From NCBI RefSeq assembly GCF_047511655.1, contig NC_133397.1, forward strand, positions 125,081,308-125,145,307: DNA of 64,000 bases, in the 5' to 3' direction. The notes under the pieces are model-generated. The model ran no database searches, was not told the DNA's origin, and saw only the letters and a program-made list of their open reading frames with translations. Positions 37,001 through 48,944 of the stretch are shown here, one piece after another. A program made the translations under genes and the position numbers. This DNA is from Castor canadensis. Its lineage: Eukaryota; Chordata; Mammalia; Rodentia; Castoridae. Position 1 is the stretch's first letter. Every line of letters begins with the position of its first letter.

Positions 37001-39119
37001 GTGTTTCGTGAGTGGGCTCTGAAAATCAGGATCCCATTTGGAAACATTGGTAAGGACTCTCCAAATGACTGTTGTGTTACTAAGCACGCATTTGTATACT
37101 TTAAAGCAATCTCAATTACAAAGAATGGCATATGTAGAATAAAGTGATAACTGGCAAAATGACAAACACCAGAGTTTAAATCATTCAGGATTACATTAAA
37201 TATCTGAAATAGTGAATTTTGTAGAATGGGGCTGTAGAAATTTCTGTGAAAGACAGCTTAGTGAAGGAAAGTGGTTTTTTTTCCACCATCAAAGCATCTG
37301 TTGGCATTGATGCCCTAGTTTTTCTGGGATGCTGAGAGACTTGTTTTCTTCAAGAAGGATTCTTGTGTGTTCTCCAATCACTATTTAAACCAAGGATAGC
37401 CTTGTCAAATGGCAACCGGCCAGGTATCATAAATGAGTGAAAACAATAAAGAGAGGAAGACAGTATAGTAACCTGAGATGGAGTACCCTCCCCACCTACC
37501 TTTCCATGGTGCATTTTTAAAAAGTGATGATAGAAGCCCAAATAAATAGATCTGCAGGCCACACCTTAGGTCTGCCTCTAGCCTACTAGGTGCCTTTTGT
37601 ATAGCAATCAGAAGCTCTTGTGCCAATTCCATCACATCATTTACCACATATAATTTAATTCATATTTCCTTCTTCCAAACCAGACACACTCCTTAAGTAA
37701 TAGGTTACATTCATTCTTTTGCACCTGTGAGGAAGAATTAATATTTAGTTTTATAAGATTGTTTTTGAAAAATGGCAAAAGTAATGATTAAATGGAACTA
37801 CATATAGTTAACCTTTCAACTCAGGATCATTTATTATTTTTAATTTCAAATATGAACTCCTTATTATATGTCTATGTAAAAATTCTAGTCATCGGTAAAT
37901 TCAAATACCTGTATTTGTCTTATTCAGAAAATACATTATAGTTACAGATAAAGCAATACATTACTAAGTGTTGATTTTGGTGCTAAAATCGAAAATTCAG
38001 CAGTCCTTCAGGAGAGTAATAGCAAGCAAATGGTTGCCTTCCAAATATTTTTTAGAAGCTGAAAAAGGTGAAGACTGTGTTAACGTATTTCCTAATTTGC
38101 ACATTTCACAGATTTTTAACTATTTATTGTGGCTATTGCATCTCTAAATAAATGCAGAGAACCAAATACAGCTATTTGGTTTCACAAATAAGGTAAGATT
38201 CAGATACTATTTTTTTCTAGCTTAAAGTTAAGCCTCTTAGAAAACAGTTAAGAATAATGAAATGGTTCAGATGGCAGGATGAATTTGCAAGAAATAAGTG
38301 AATCCACCATAAATATTCATAATCATGTTAGCTTCACTTTTTAAACAATTTCCAAGATGTTAGCTAGCCACAGTGTAACTGCTGGTCAAATCAGAGGTAT
38401 AAAGGTTAGGTTATACTTCCTTCATTAATGATTTGGCTCAATGCACACAGCAGAATAATGTGTTTTATGAGTGAGGGAAATGATATTGGTTTGAGAGATC
38501 TCATGTAACAGTCATATCCTGTCCAAATAGAATTTTGAAAACAATCAGAGCCATTATGGCTCATACAGAAAGAAAGATAAAGACAGATAGCTGTATATGG
38601 GTTTTTAATAAGCAATTCACCCTGGGTCTTGAAACATCATATTGGCAAGTAATGTTATTAATATATAAGCATGTTGGTAAAATCATGTATTCTTTCCATT
38701 GGTTGGCTTTAGATATGTTTCCAATGCAAATATTGTGTAAATGTATTGAATCCAAGTTATGCAAATCAAAAATGTAATTCATCTTTCAAGAATCTTACTT
38801 GATTCCTCCACATGCCAAAGGAGCATTTTTTTTTTCCTGGCGGCAATCTACTGACTATTTATATCTTACGTTTTCCACTGGTGAAATTATGCATCTTTTG
38901 CTGAATATTGGATATTTATTGTTTAACATATTGATCACCTCTCTGAGGTTAGTGTCTTCTGAAATGTTTTATTTGAGTCTTCTATAATGAAAATGCAAGG
39001 CAAGACACTATTGGTATTATTGAATTGGCTTTTTGCAGGGAGAAGTGTGCGTATTCACAAGTGAGAACCTAAAGCAAAGACTTAAAAATAAAGCATCTTA
39101 GATCCAGAATGCTTGACCA
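34046..39119. other. no feature firmly recognised, about 5 kb
   Basis: The longest stretch with no nameable repeat. AT-rich, with poly(T) at 34102-34112 and a T-run at about 36595-36605. Minus-strand open stretches between 36350 and 35870 are discussed in findings. Other frames (up to 81 codons at 37350-38780) show no domain, start context or splice pattern. Could be intron or intergenic desert. Confidence 0.45.
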
Positions 39120-39484
39120 TCAATCACGCTGTTGGAACAGATTTTGAAGACACTCCTTCTCCCATCTGGCCTGCTCTCCTCTCCGCCTGTTCACTTCAAC
39201 AGTGGCTCCCTGAGATATAGCAGGTCTTCCTCTTAACACCAGAGTCACAGTTTGGAGCCTAATTATGGTTATTCTTTTAATTAGCACTTACTCAGCTTTT
39301 ACTCTGAGCATGACCTTCACACACTGAACACTGTTACATAGGCTAATTTTTACATTATTTGTGCAGATGTGTCTTCTTCATGAAACTGCAAATACCTCTG
39401 AAGACTTCTTTGTCTTACTCATCATTGATACTCTACTTCTAACCTGACTCTACTTAACATGGTCTTTTGCATATAGCTAGTAAT
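39120..39484 (+). mobile_element. L2-type LINE 3' end, diverged
   Basis: The stretch 'tgaagacttctttgtcttac' (about 39399) to 'ggtcttttgcatatagctag' (39461-39480) follows the L2 3' end ('gtcttattcat...ggcacatagtag') in order. The upstream limit is a guess. Its last part lies within the left arm of the inverted duplication. Confidence 0.5.
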
Positions 39485-39692
39485 CATAATAAGGTGACCC
39501 TTATTGAATAGGTATTATGTGTTAGGAACTAGTCTAAAGATTTTATAATATTTCACTGAATAATCACAACCAACTTTTCAGGTAGGGACTATAATTATTC
39601 TCATTTTCTATATAAAGACACTAAGCCACTTACACTATAGTCCTACATTTAGTAAGTGGTAGAACCCAGATTTGAAAGTTTGTTCTAGGACC
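39428..39692. repeat. left arm of large imperfect inverted repeat
   Basis: About 265 bp that recur in reverse complement at 40142-40406. Shared words include ctctacttctaacctgactc (39431-39450), 'aatcataataaggtgaccct' (39482-39501), 'attcactgaataatcacaacc'-like text and 'agtaagtggtaga' (39651-39663). Differences are scattered substitutions and 1-bp indels. The arm contains the end of an L2 fragment joined to a minus-strand MIR (about 39495-39690). Confidence 0.92.
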
Positions 39693-40141
39693 TACTCTTA
39701 GACAATAAATCTGATTGTACTCCTTACATTCTAAATATTTTAAAAGCAATAATAATAGCTAAAACTAAACACTTTTGATATGTCTGGACCATCCCAAGAC
39801 ATCATTCTAGTCATTTATAGGAGAGGCAGTAATGCACAATGTTAGGAGCTCTGCTCAGGTATGGGATGGCCTTGATTCAAAGACCAGCTTTACCTGTCAT
39901 TAAAACTGTGACCATAGTTATTGCTGGTGCTGCTCCATTTTGCAGATGAGAAAAATGAGAAATCAAACAGCTAAATAGTCATGGTCTAATAAAGATTGAA
40001 AGTTTGTGTTAGCAAAAATATCTCCCAATGATGACTCTTCAACATTAAGCAGAATTTCCTCCAAATGAGGAACTCTCAAATTCTATAAATAGCTTTCACT
40101 ATCCTGTTAATTCAAATTCTACTCTATTACCTAGACCTATG
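39693..40141. other. 449-bp spacer of the inverted repeat, MIR-like content
   Basis: Contains 'gagaggcagtaatgcacaat' (about 39823) to 'aaaactgtgaccatagttat', an old plus-strand MIR-like segment, then 'attttgcagatgagaaaaat', which reads as minus-strand MIR. No coding frame. Confidence 0.5.
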
Positions 40142-40406
40142 TGGTCCTAGGGCAAACTTTCGAATCTGGGCTCTACCACTTACTAACTATAGGACTATAA
40201 TATTAGTGGTTAGTATCTTATATTAGTGGGAAAAATTACAGTCCCTGCCTCAAAAGCTGGTTGTGATTATTCAGTGAAAATAATATAAAATCTTTAAACT
40301 AGTTCCTAACACATAAATACCTATTCAAGAAGGGTCACCTTATTATGATTGCTAGCTGTGTGCAAAAGGCCATGTTAAGTAGAGTCAGGTTAGAAGTAGA
40401 GTGTCA
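40142..40406. repeat. right arm of large imperfect inverted repeat
   Basis: Reverse complement of the left arm. Key words on the plus strand: 'tggtcctagggcaaactttc' (40142-40161), tctaccacttact (40172-40184), 'agggtcaccttattatgatt' (40331-40350), 'gagtcaggttagaagtagag' (40382-40401). It carries the MIR in plus orientation and the L2 end in minus orientation, the mirror image of the left arm. Confidence 0.92.
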
Positions 40407-40917
40407 TGTTTTATGAGTTGAGGGAAAAAATCCTAGAACTCTCATCCACCCTCTTCTCTGGATTTGTAAAAAGCACAGGAAAAGATAACATAATTTATGT
40501 TCTACTTCATACTTGTTTAAATATTTGATGCCTGGCTTCATGGGTGTTTATCATTTGTAGGATAAATATCCCTCTGTTTTATTTGGGCGTCTTGGTCTTC
40601 AAATACACAATTATAGAATGTATTCTATAATTATTTTTCTCTTTACCACCCCTCAAATGACTTCTTACTGTGTTTTTCTGATCCTGAAATTCTCATACAC
40701 TGGATGTTCCTTGCCACTGGCTACTGAACAATATGTTCACCCACACATACTCTCTAATTTTCTCTTTTAACTTATTCCTGATTGGGTCTAAGCTAAAAAC
40801 AATTTTTAAATTGATAAAAAATTAGGAAATCTCTAATGTTATTTGTGCGGTAGCAGGGAAGATCAAGGCTGGTGACAGGTACTTAAGAGTTTTATAGTTT
40901 AATCATTTAGTAATAGA
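40407..40917. other. no gene; one 24-bp palindrome
   Basis: At 40609-40632 aattatagaat and attctataatt (perfect 11-bp arms) flank a GT centre. Otherwise nothing recognised. Confidence 0.55.
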
Positions 40918-41195
40918 GGCTAAATAGATAGGTAGATAGATAGGATAAGCATAGATATATTGTTCAAAGACATGATTACAGGAGATAGATGGATATGATA
41001 AACCCATGTTTGGTTTAGAGATATTATTACAAAAGATGGATAGATAGATATGGTAAAAAATTATATATTTATGATAAACATAGGTATATAATTTAAAGGT
41101 GTGATTATAGGAGATAGATAGATAGATATGTACATATACAAATGCATAAAATAAACACATAGTTTTATGGTTTAAATATATGATTATAGGATGGA
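40918..41195. repeat. decayed minisatellite, about four units with GATA cores
   Basis: Four successive units each begin with GATAGATA-type text and end with a 'gattatagg'-type word: ends at about 40981 (tgattacagg), 41034 (ttattacaaa), 41109 (tgattatagg) and 41189 (tgattatagg). Between them lie variants of 'ataaacatag...tttaaa'. Unit lengths vary from about 53 to 80 bp because the GATA runs and AT-rich parts expand and contract. The 112-codon minus frame (40903-41241) encodes repetitive Tyr/Ile/Ser/His text and is explained by the array. Confidence 0.75.
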
Positions 41196-42394
41196 AAACT
41201 GACCTGCTATTCAATGATATTTTTTCATGTACTTGTCTCAACTTTAAGAATGTTTGAGTAGTTATACTAACTTTGAGCCACCTCAGTTAGCCGAAATTTT
41301 TCTCCAATTCTTGAAATCATCTTCTTTTGCTCTCTTTTTTCCTGGTTTCAACAATTTTACCTCTTTATCAATAAACACAACATCACTTCAAGCTTCTTTT
41401 TCAACTAGTTTCTCTGTAATTAATCTATGGATTCCATTCCTTACAGTTTTCCCCCATGGTTAATTTTCAACTAACTCTGCACTTGCCATCAGTCACTTGT
41501 GCCATGAAAAATCTACCATTATAAATTCATTCCTTTGGATTTTTTAAAGCTCATTACATTCAAGAGTTTGGCTAGCATGAAAGTTTTTCAGGGACAGAAA
41601 ACTCCTATTCATATCATACTGGCTATGAATAAGGCCATAAAATAAGGTATAATACCAGCTTACATTGGGAAAGCCAAATATAGCCTGATCATAACTGTGA
41701 CTATGGTTCTATGATCATCAAAAAAGCAAACAGTTGAGAAAAATTACATAGTAATATGCTTCCACCTGCATATGCACTGAATCCTGCTTAAATTAAAACA
41801 AGGTAGATTCAATAAAAGATTTCTACCTCTTAACTCTTTACAAAGGAGTGTAGCTATTAAAGTTCTAAGAGGAATCCATGTATGAAAATGATAGGACCAG
41901 AATTAGGTCTTAATGTCTTGGCAAAACTGTGACGCTCAGAAGCAACATTTAATAACAGTGAAATTCAGTTTTCCATTTATAGAAAGAATGAGCCCCTAAT
42001 GTGCATATTTAAGATGATGTTAAAATTTCCAGCCAACCACTGTGAAACAGAAAAAGAGAAAAAACTGACACTTTAAAATCTGAAGGAAAAAATATCTGAG
42101 GTTATAAATGAAATAGAGTCCTAGGTGTATGCAGCCATCTGATAGTATTTTTATTGATTTTCTGTTTTGTGCCTGTTTTAACAATGCTCCCAATAGCAGC
42201 TTACATGGTCCAAGAGATGGGAAAGTATCTGGTCTCTCTTTTTACTAGGATCAACTTATATTGGTCCTAGTAAATATAAGAATATATGTCTTATATTTTC
42301 TGCTTGCAAAAAAAAATCAAATTTGATCATAGCCTATGGAGCATAAAATGTGGTAGGAAGGGTTGAGGGAAAATGGAAAATGTGAAAACCTATT
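41196..42394. other. no feature recognised
   Basis: AT-rich. A 69-codon plus frame (41254-41463) has no signature. Confidence 0.5.
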
Positions 42395-42641
42395 AATTTT
42401 TTAAGTTTAGTTATAAGATTCCTTTGTTGATTCTTTTTCTGGATGACCAATCTATTGGTGATGGAGGGGTATTAAAGCCTCCCACTAACACTGTGTTGGG
42501 GTCTATGTATGGTTTTAAGTCCTTTAGTGTATGTTTAATGAAGCTGGGTACACTGATATTGGGTTCATATAAGTTGATAATTGTTATAGCCTCTGGATGT
42601 ACTGCTTCATTTATTAGTATGAAGGGACTTTATCTCTGTTG
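42395..42641 (-). mobile_element. inverted 5' segment of the L1 copy
   Basis: On the minus strand it reads from 'agagataaagtcccttcata' through 'aacccaatatcagtgtaccc' to 'gaatcaacaaaggaatctta', the endonuclease-domain segment immediately upstream of where the forward part begins. The two parts meet almost without loss or overlap, as expected when both target strands prime synthesis on one L1 RNA. Confidence 0.88.
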
Positions 42642-45600
42642 ACTAATTTAACCATAGATCTACTGGAATTGACAGATGTATACAGAGTATTCCATCCTGC
42701 CACAGCACAATATACATTCTTCTTAGCAGCCCATGGAATTTTTCCAAAATAGACCATATATTAAGGTACAAAGCAAGCTCAGCAAATATGAGGAAATTGA
42801 AAGAACCCCCTGCATGCATCTGAGCACAATGCAATAAAACTAGAGCTCAACAAAAAAAGCAGCAGAAAATATCCAAACAATTGGAGGCTGAATGATCAGT
42901 GGGTCATAGAAGAAATAAGTGAAGAAATCAAAAACTTTTGGAATTTAATGAAAATGAAAACAAAATCTATTAGAATCTATGGGATAAAGCAAGGCAATCC
43001 TAAGAATAAAGTTTATAGCCATGAATACATATATTAAAAACAGAAAGATCTCAAATAAACAGGAACAAGCTAAACCCAAAATAAGCAGAAGGAGAGAAAT
43101 AATAAAAATAAGGGCCAAAATCAACAAAATTGAGACCAAAAAAACCATACAAAGAATCAACGAAACAAAAAGCTGGTTCTTCAAAAAATAAACAAGACTG
43201 ACAAACCCCTGGCAAATCTGACTAAAATGAGGAGAGAAAAGACCCAAATTAATAAAATCAGAAACAAAAAAGGGGCAATAACAACAAAACACCAAAGAAA
43301 TCCAGGGAATCATCAGTGACTACTTTGAGAACGTATATTCAAATAAATTAGAAACTCTAGAAGAAATGGACAAATTTCTAGATACAAATGACCATCTAAA
43401 ACTGAACCAAGAGGATATTAACCAACTAAACAGATCTATAACACTAAAAGAAGTTGAAGCAACAATAAAGAGTCTCCCAAAAAGAATAATCCAGGACCTG
43501 ACAGATTCTCTACTTAATTCTACCAGACCTTTAAAGAAGAACTAATTCTAACACTTCAGATATTTCCCCATGATATAGAAAGGGAAGGAACACTGCCTAA
43601 CTTATTTTATGAAGCCAGTATTACACTCATCAGCAAACTGGACAAGGAAACATCCAAAAAAGAGAACAACAGGCCAATCTCCTTAATAAATATTGATGCC
43701 AAAAACCTCAATAAAATAATGTCAAACTGAACCCAACAACACATCAGGAAGATTATTCACAATGACCAAGTTGGCTTTATCCCAAGGATGCAGGGGTGGC
43801 TTAACATACACAAATCAATAAATGTAATACAGCACATTAATAGAAGCAAAGACAAAAGCCACCTGATCATCTGAAAAGATGCAGAAAAAGCCTTCAATAA
43901 AATTCAACACCATTTCATGATAGAAGCTCTTATGAAACCAGGAACAGAAGGAATGTACCTCAACATTATAAAGGCTACATATGACAAACCTATAGCCAAC
44001 ATCATACGTAATGGGGAAAAACTGAAACCATTTCTGCTAATGTCAAGAACAAGAGAAGGGTACCCACTCGCTCCATTCCTATTCAACATAGTCTTGGAAT
44101 TCCTAGCCAGAGCAATAAGGCAAGAAGAAGAGATAAAAGGAATACAAATAGGTAAAGAAGTAGTCAAATTACCCTTATTTCCAGGTGACATGATCTTATA
44201 CCTAAAGGATCTGAAACTCAACCAAAAAACTCCTAGACACCATAAATACCTTTAGCAAAATAGTAGGATTTAAAAATCAACTTACAAAAATCAGTAGTCT
44301 TTCTATACATCAATAATGAACAGATTGAGAAAGAATATAGGAAAACAATTCCATTTACAATAGCCTCAAAAAAAAAATCAAATACCTAGAAATAACCTTA
44401 CAAATGATGTAAAGGACCTTTACAAGGAAAACTACAAACCATTGAAGAAAGAAATCATGGAAGATTACAGAAAATGGAAAGAACTCCTGTGCTCATGGAT
44501 TGGTAGAATCAACATAGTAAAAATGGCTATACTACCAAATGCAATCTACTTGTCCAACGCAATTCCCATCAAAATTCCAATGACATTCATCACAGAGATT
44601 GAAAAATCAACCCTAACGTTCATTTGGAAACACAAAAGACTGCCAATAGCCAAGGCAATACTGAGCAAAAAGAGCAACTCTGGAGGTATCACAATACCCA
44701 ACTTTAAACTATACTACAGAGCCATATCAATAAAAACAGCATGGTACTGGCACAAAAACAAATATGAAGAGCAGTGGAACAGAATAAAGGACCCAGATAT
44801 GAATCCATGCAGCTATGCCCACCTAATTTTCGACAAAGGCACCAAAAACATATGATGGAGAAAAGACAGCCTCTTCAACAAATGTGGCTGGGTAAACTGG
44901 ATATCTGCCTGCAGAAAACTGCAACTAGATCCATGCCTGTCACCATGTGTTAGTGTTAATTCAAAGTGGATTATGGACCTTAATATCAAACCTGAAACCT
45001 TGAAGTTAGTATAGGAAAGAGCAGTTCCCTGAAGAGCAGTAAGCAATACTCAAAAGCAAGGACTTCCTCAGTAGAACTCAAGCACCTCAGCAACTAAAAG
45101 AAAGGGTAGACAAATGGGGCTTCATAAAACTAAAAAGCTTCTGCACAACAAAAGAAATGGTCTCTAAATTGAAGAGACCACCCACAGACTGGGAGAAAAT
45201 ATTTACTAGCTATATATCAGACAAGGAACTGATAACTGAATATACAGAGAACTCAAAAATCTAAACTTCCAAGAAATCAATGACCCAATAAAGAAATGGG
45301 CAACTGAGCTAAACAGAATTTTTTTCAAAGGAAGAAGTCCAAATGGCCAAAAATTACATGAAAAAAATGCTCACCATCTCTGGTCATAAAGGAAATGCAA
45401 ATCAAATCCACACTAAGATTCCATCTCATTCCTGTTAGAATTGTTACCATCAAGAACACAGCTAACAAAAAATGATGGTGAGGATGCCAGGAAAAAGCAA
45501 TCCCACTGCTGGTAGGAATGTAAGTTGGTACAACCACTGTGGAAAACAACATGGAGGTTTCTTTAAAAAAACTAAGATAGATCTGTAATAAGATCCAGCA

Positions 45601-46545
45601 ATCCCACTCCTAGGGATATACCTGAAAAAATGTCACTCAGGTTATTCCAGAGGCACCTGCACACCCATGTTTATTGCGGCACTATTCACAATTGCCAAGT
45701 TATGGAGACAGCCAAGATGCCCCACTACCGATGAATGGATTAAGAAAATGTTGTATTTATACACAATGGAATTTTACTCAGCCACAAATAAGAATGAAAT
45801 TTTATCATTCTCAGGTAAATGGATGGAACTGGAGAACATCATCTTAAGTGAAGTTATCCAAGCTTAGAAGACTAAAAGCCACATGTTCTCCCTCATATGT
45901 ACATGGTAGACCTAAAACAAATGCAGCAATATTATAGGACACGAGTCACACTAAGGGGGGGCTGTGCAAAGGAGGGATTGGGCAAGGTAAGGAAACCAAA
46001 AACTTGAATGAGGTTGATGTGCTCACAGTACAGGAATGAATGTAGAAACTTTAAACTGGCCGGGGCCACTATGGGAAGCAGACTAGGGAGGAGTGAAGAG
46101 GACTGGAAGAGGCAAATCAAGGGGAGATGTAATCCACATATGCATGGGAACAACACAAGGAAACTCCCTGTATAGCCATCTTTATCTCAAAGTAGGAAAA
46201 CGTCAGGTTTCTTGTTTTATCTTTTATGTTTTTTCATCTACAGAATCAGAGAACTGAAGGGTGGAACAGGTTCTGCCCAGGGGCAGGGGAGTGGGGGAGT
46301 AGTTGGCACTGGTGGGAGGAGGGAGGTGGTGGGGAAAGGGGTAGGATGGTGAATATGGTACAAACAATATATACACACATATGCAAATGCAAAAATGTTA
46401 CCTGTTGAAACTGCTCCAGGAATCAAGGAAAGGGGATGGGGCACAGCAGTGGAGGGGTGAATTCAACTATATTTGATACATTGTAAGAACCTTTATAAAT
46501 GCTGCAATGCACCCCCACCCAGCACAACAAAAAAATAAATTAATT
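42395..46545 (+). mobile_element. L1 with 5' inversion (twin priming), ORF2 dead
   Basis: 5'-truncated, about 4.1 kb. 42395-42640 is ORF2 endonuclease-domain sequence in reverse; from about 42642 the element runs forward through the end of that domain (aatatacattcttcttagca, about 42709), the RT domain (43.7-44.3 kb), the C-terminal region (open for 137 codons, 44442-44855) and the 3'UTR (45.9-46.5 kb), ending in 'cagcacaacaaaaaaataaa'. In the RT domain AFDKIQ reads AFNKIQ (about 43890), so the motif A aspartate is lost, and motif C FADD reads FPGD (about 44177), losing one of two aspartates. Many stops and frameshifts occur. No clear target-site duplication was found. Confidence 0.95.
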
Positions 46546-47035
46546 AAAAATGAAAAAGAATATAGAACTAATCATGATACATTATTGTTGAATGATATGG
46601 TAAAAGTTAGTGATGAAGACAATTGCTAAGGAATGGGTAAAAGAAAGTGGGTCAAAGAAAAGAGAATAATAATAATAAATTGACTATAACTAGCGCAGAA
46701 AATTTGCCTGCTATTGCCTCTCCCACACATCATTTATCCACACATTCATTCAACAATGATTTATTGATTGCTTGTATTATGTCAAACACGATGCACACAT
46801 TATATTACAAGACACACATTAACACAATGGCACCATCTTTTTCTGTCTTTGAAGTGCAGCCCAATGGCTACTTCATCTGGAAAGCTTTACTAAGGTCCCC
46901 AAGAATCTTGTTCAAGTTTCTTCTAGAGTCCCTGGATCTCTCTGTTCTAACTGGAGTACTTCCCAAATTTACCAAAGCTCTATGCATGTAGTTGACTTTT
47001 AATAAATGGCTTCTTATTTTACAGCTATTAGACCT
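46546..47035 (+). mobile_element. possible L2-type 3' end (46.85-47.03 kb) in unassigned sequence
   Basis: 'gctctatgcatgtagttgac' followed by 'ttttaataaatggcttct' (about 46978-47011) resembles the L2 terminus 'gcacatagtaggtgctcaataaatgttt'. 46735-46765 ('cattcattcaacaatgattt') is another old-repeat-like scrap. Weak evidence. Confidence 0.35.
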
Positions 47036-48074
47036 TCCATTGTATCATACATTCAAACAACAATAAACAAAAAACATGTTTATTTTATCAAGTAACTGAA
47101 AGTCTTTGAAGAACTAGCTAAGAAAATACTGGCATAAAAAATATCAAAACAACAATTTGATTTTTTTTTTGCATAAATAACCACTTAGGTAAAACCCAAT
47201 CATTCTTGCCTATGTAAGCCTTAAAGATGTCCTAAGTCGTGTCCTAAATTGTACCTTTTCCACCAGAGACATGGATTCCAAAGGAGATGGAATCTCACAG
47301 GAATGGACAAACCCCTAATTGACATCCTCTGAGATATTTCATTCATTATGCACATGTGAACAGTAAACACACATGACCTTGAGAGAAACGGCCAAGTGTG
47401 AGAATTCCCTGAGTAGTAGTACCCGCTTCTACCTGCTCAGGGTGTCCACAGAATCAAGATCAACTGCAAGAGCCCATGTGTTGTGCTGGCCAGCCGTGAC
47501 TGACTCAACTATATTCAAGAATTTGCAGAGCTCTTTAGATTTTACTGGCTTAAATTTTTTCACAAAATCTAACTTTACTTTGCAAAATGTTGCAATTTTT
47601 TCCATTCTTTTCCAGATCTGTGCTTATGTTGCAAGTACACTTATAGACACTAAAACAACAGACTTGTAAAGCAACAAAATAACTTGGTTTCCAATCATAT
47701 TTTCTAACAAAAAAAGTTTCTTTCATATTGCATGAAGAATTTGGGAACTTTTAAAAGGCTTATAAATAACTGAAGTCACTGATAATAACATAAGGGTAAT
47801 TCTATAAGCACAATAGAGACCAAACTGCAATAATGATCCTATCAAAGGAGCTCTGAAATACCTTTTGATCTTTCCTTATTCCAGAATCAAAGTGAAACTC
47901 CTACCCTTAAAACTACCTGCAGAGAAGATCTGGCATGGAATCTATGGTATTGGGAAACACAGGCCTAAATCTGAAACACTGGGAACAATTCTTACTCAGC
48001 AACTGATTCCTTCCTGTGTCATCTCTTGCCAGTTGATGCCTTCCCCGTATACCCGTATATCCAAAGAATCTCTG

Positions 48075-48075
<1 letters not shown>
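47036..48075. other. no feature recognised
   Basis: AT-rich with a poly(T) at 47161-47170. The 98-codon plus frame at 47373-47669 has no recognisable domain. Confidence 0.5.
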
Positions 48076-48076
<1 letters not shown>

Positions 48077-48105
<29 letters not shown>

Positions 48106-48186
48106 GTGTCTCTCTCTCTCTCCCTCCTTCCCTCCCTCCCTCCTCTCTCTCTCACACACACATTCACTCACACATACACACATACA
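48077..48186. repeat. compound (TC)n-(TCCC)n-(CA)n microsatellite
   Basis: tctctgtctctctctctctc runs at 48077-48121, then ccct units (48121-48143), tc again, then cacaca and 'cacatacacacataca' to 48186. All frames of 84-119 codons on both strands here are repeat artefacts. Confidence 0.95.
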
Positions 48187-48944
48187 TGCAGAAGTTTATC
48201 GAGAGTTTGTGCCCTATTCTATGAAGAAACGAGATGCGGCTTTCTTTGGTAACTCATCACATAGAAGTGCAAAAGCTAGTTGTTGCTTTCCCTTTAGATA
48301 CATAATCCTCAGGAAAACTCCAGGGGCAGACAGAGAGTGGTGTCATACTTAAGAATATTGGATGGTTTTAAGGTATCTCCCCTGCCTGGATTACTAAGTA
48401 TGAGACCTTGGAATTTGAAATAACCATTAATATCATCAAATTCAACTTCTCCTTTAAAGATAGGGAAAGTGAGACCCATAAAGATTATAGGACATGATGA
48501 AGGTGACAATATTTCATTATAGATTACAGAGCTTTGGATTCTGCTGGATTCCTTTGGCATAGGATTAATGGCACACTCTGCATCATCTCTTATGGGGGGC
48601 AGCCTAGCACAGACTGCCTTTTGGGATTTCCAGCCTTATTAGATTTATTCATTGGGTTGAGTTCATATGTCTTTCAAATTTTGGATCCCAAGAAACACTA
48701 AAATCCCTGGTGACATTTCCACTAAGCTCTCTGTGCTGAATTTGGAGTTGTATTCATGGAAAGCTGCAGGAACACTGTTCAGTTTGGATATGATCATCAG
48801 CACATCCCAAAGAGATGTATAGGAAATGGATCACAGGCAGTCCACAGTAATAAACATTGCACAGTCTTTAACATTACCAGAATTGATATCAGACCTTTCT
48901 TTATATGTCAAAACACCTTGTAATCATAGGATGTGTATTGAAAG
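48187..48944. other. no feature recognised
   Basis: Moderate GC, no nameable gene or repeat. Confidence 0.5.

Noticed and set aside
40918..41195. CRISPR-like array of repeats and spacers
   Set aside because: The units are GATA-based, vary in length and diverge throughout; the genome is mammalian.
42945..43313. 122-codon minus-strand frame rich in Leu/Ile/Phe, looks like a membrane protein
   Set aside because: It is the antisense of L1 ORF2.
47865..48352. Overlapping frames of 84-119 codons on both strands
   Set aside because: They are created by the TC/CA microsatellite, which is open in several frames.
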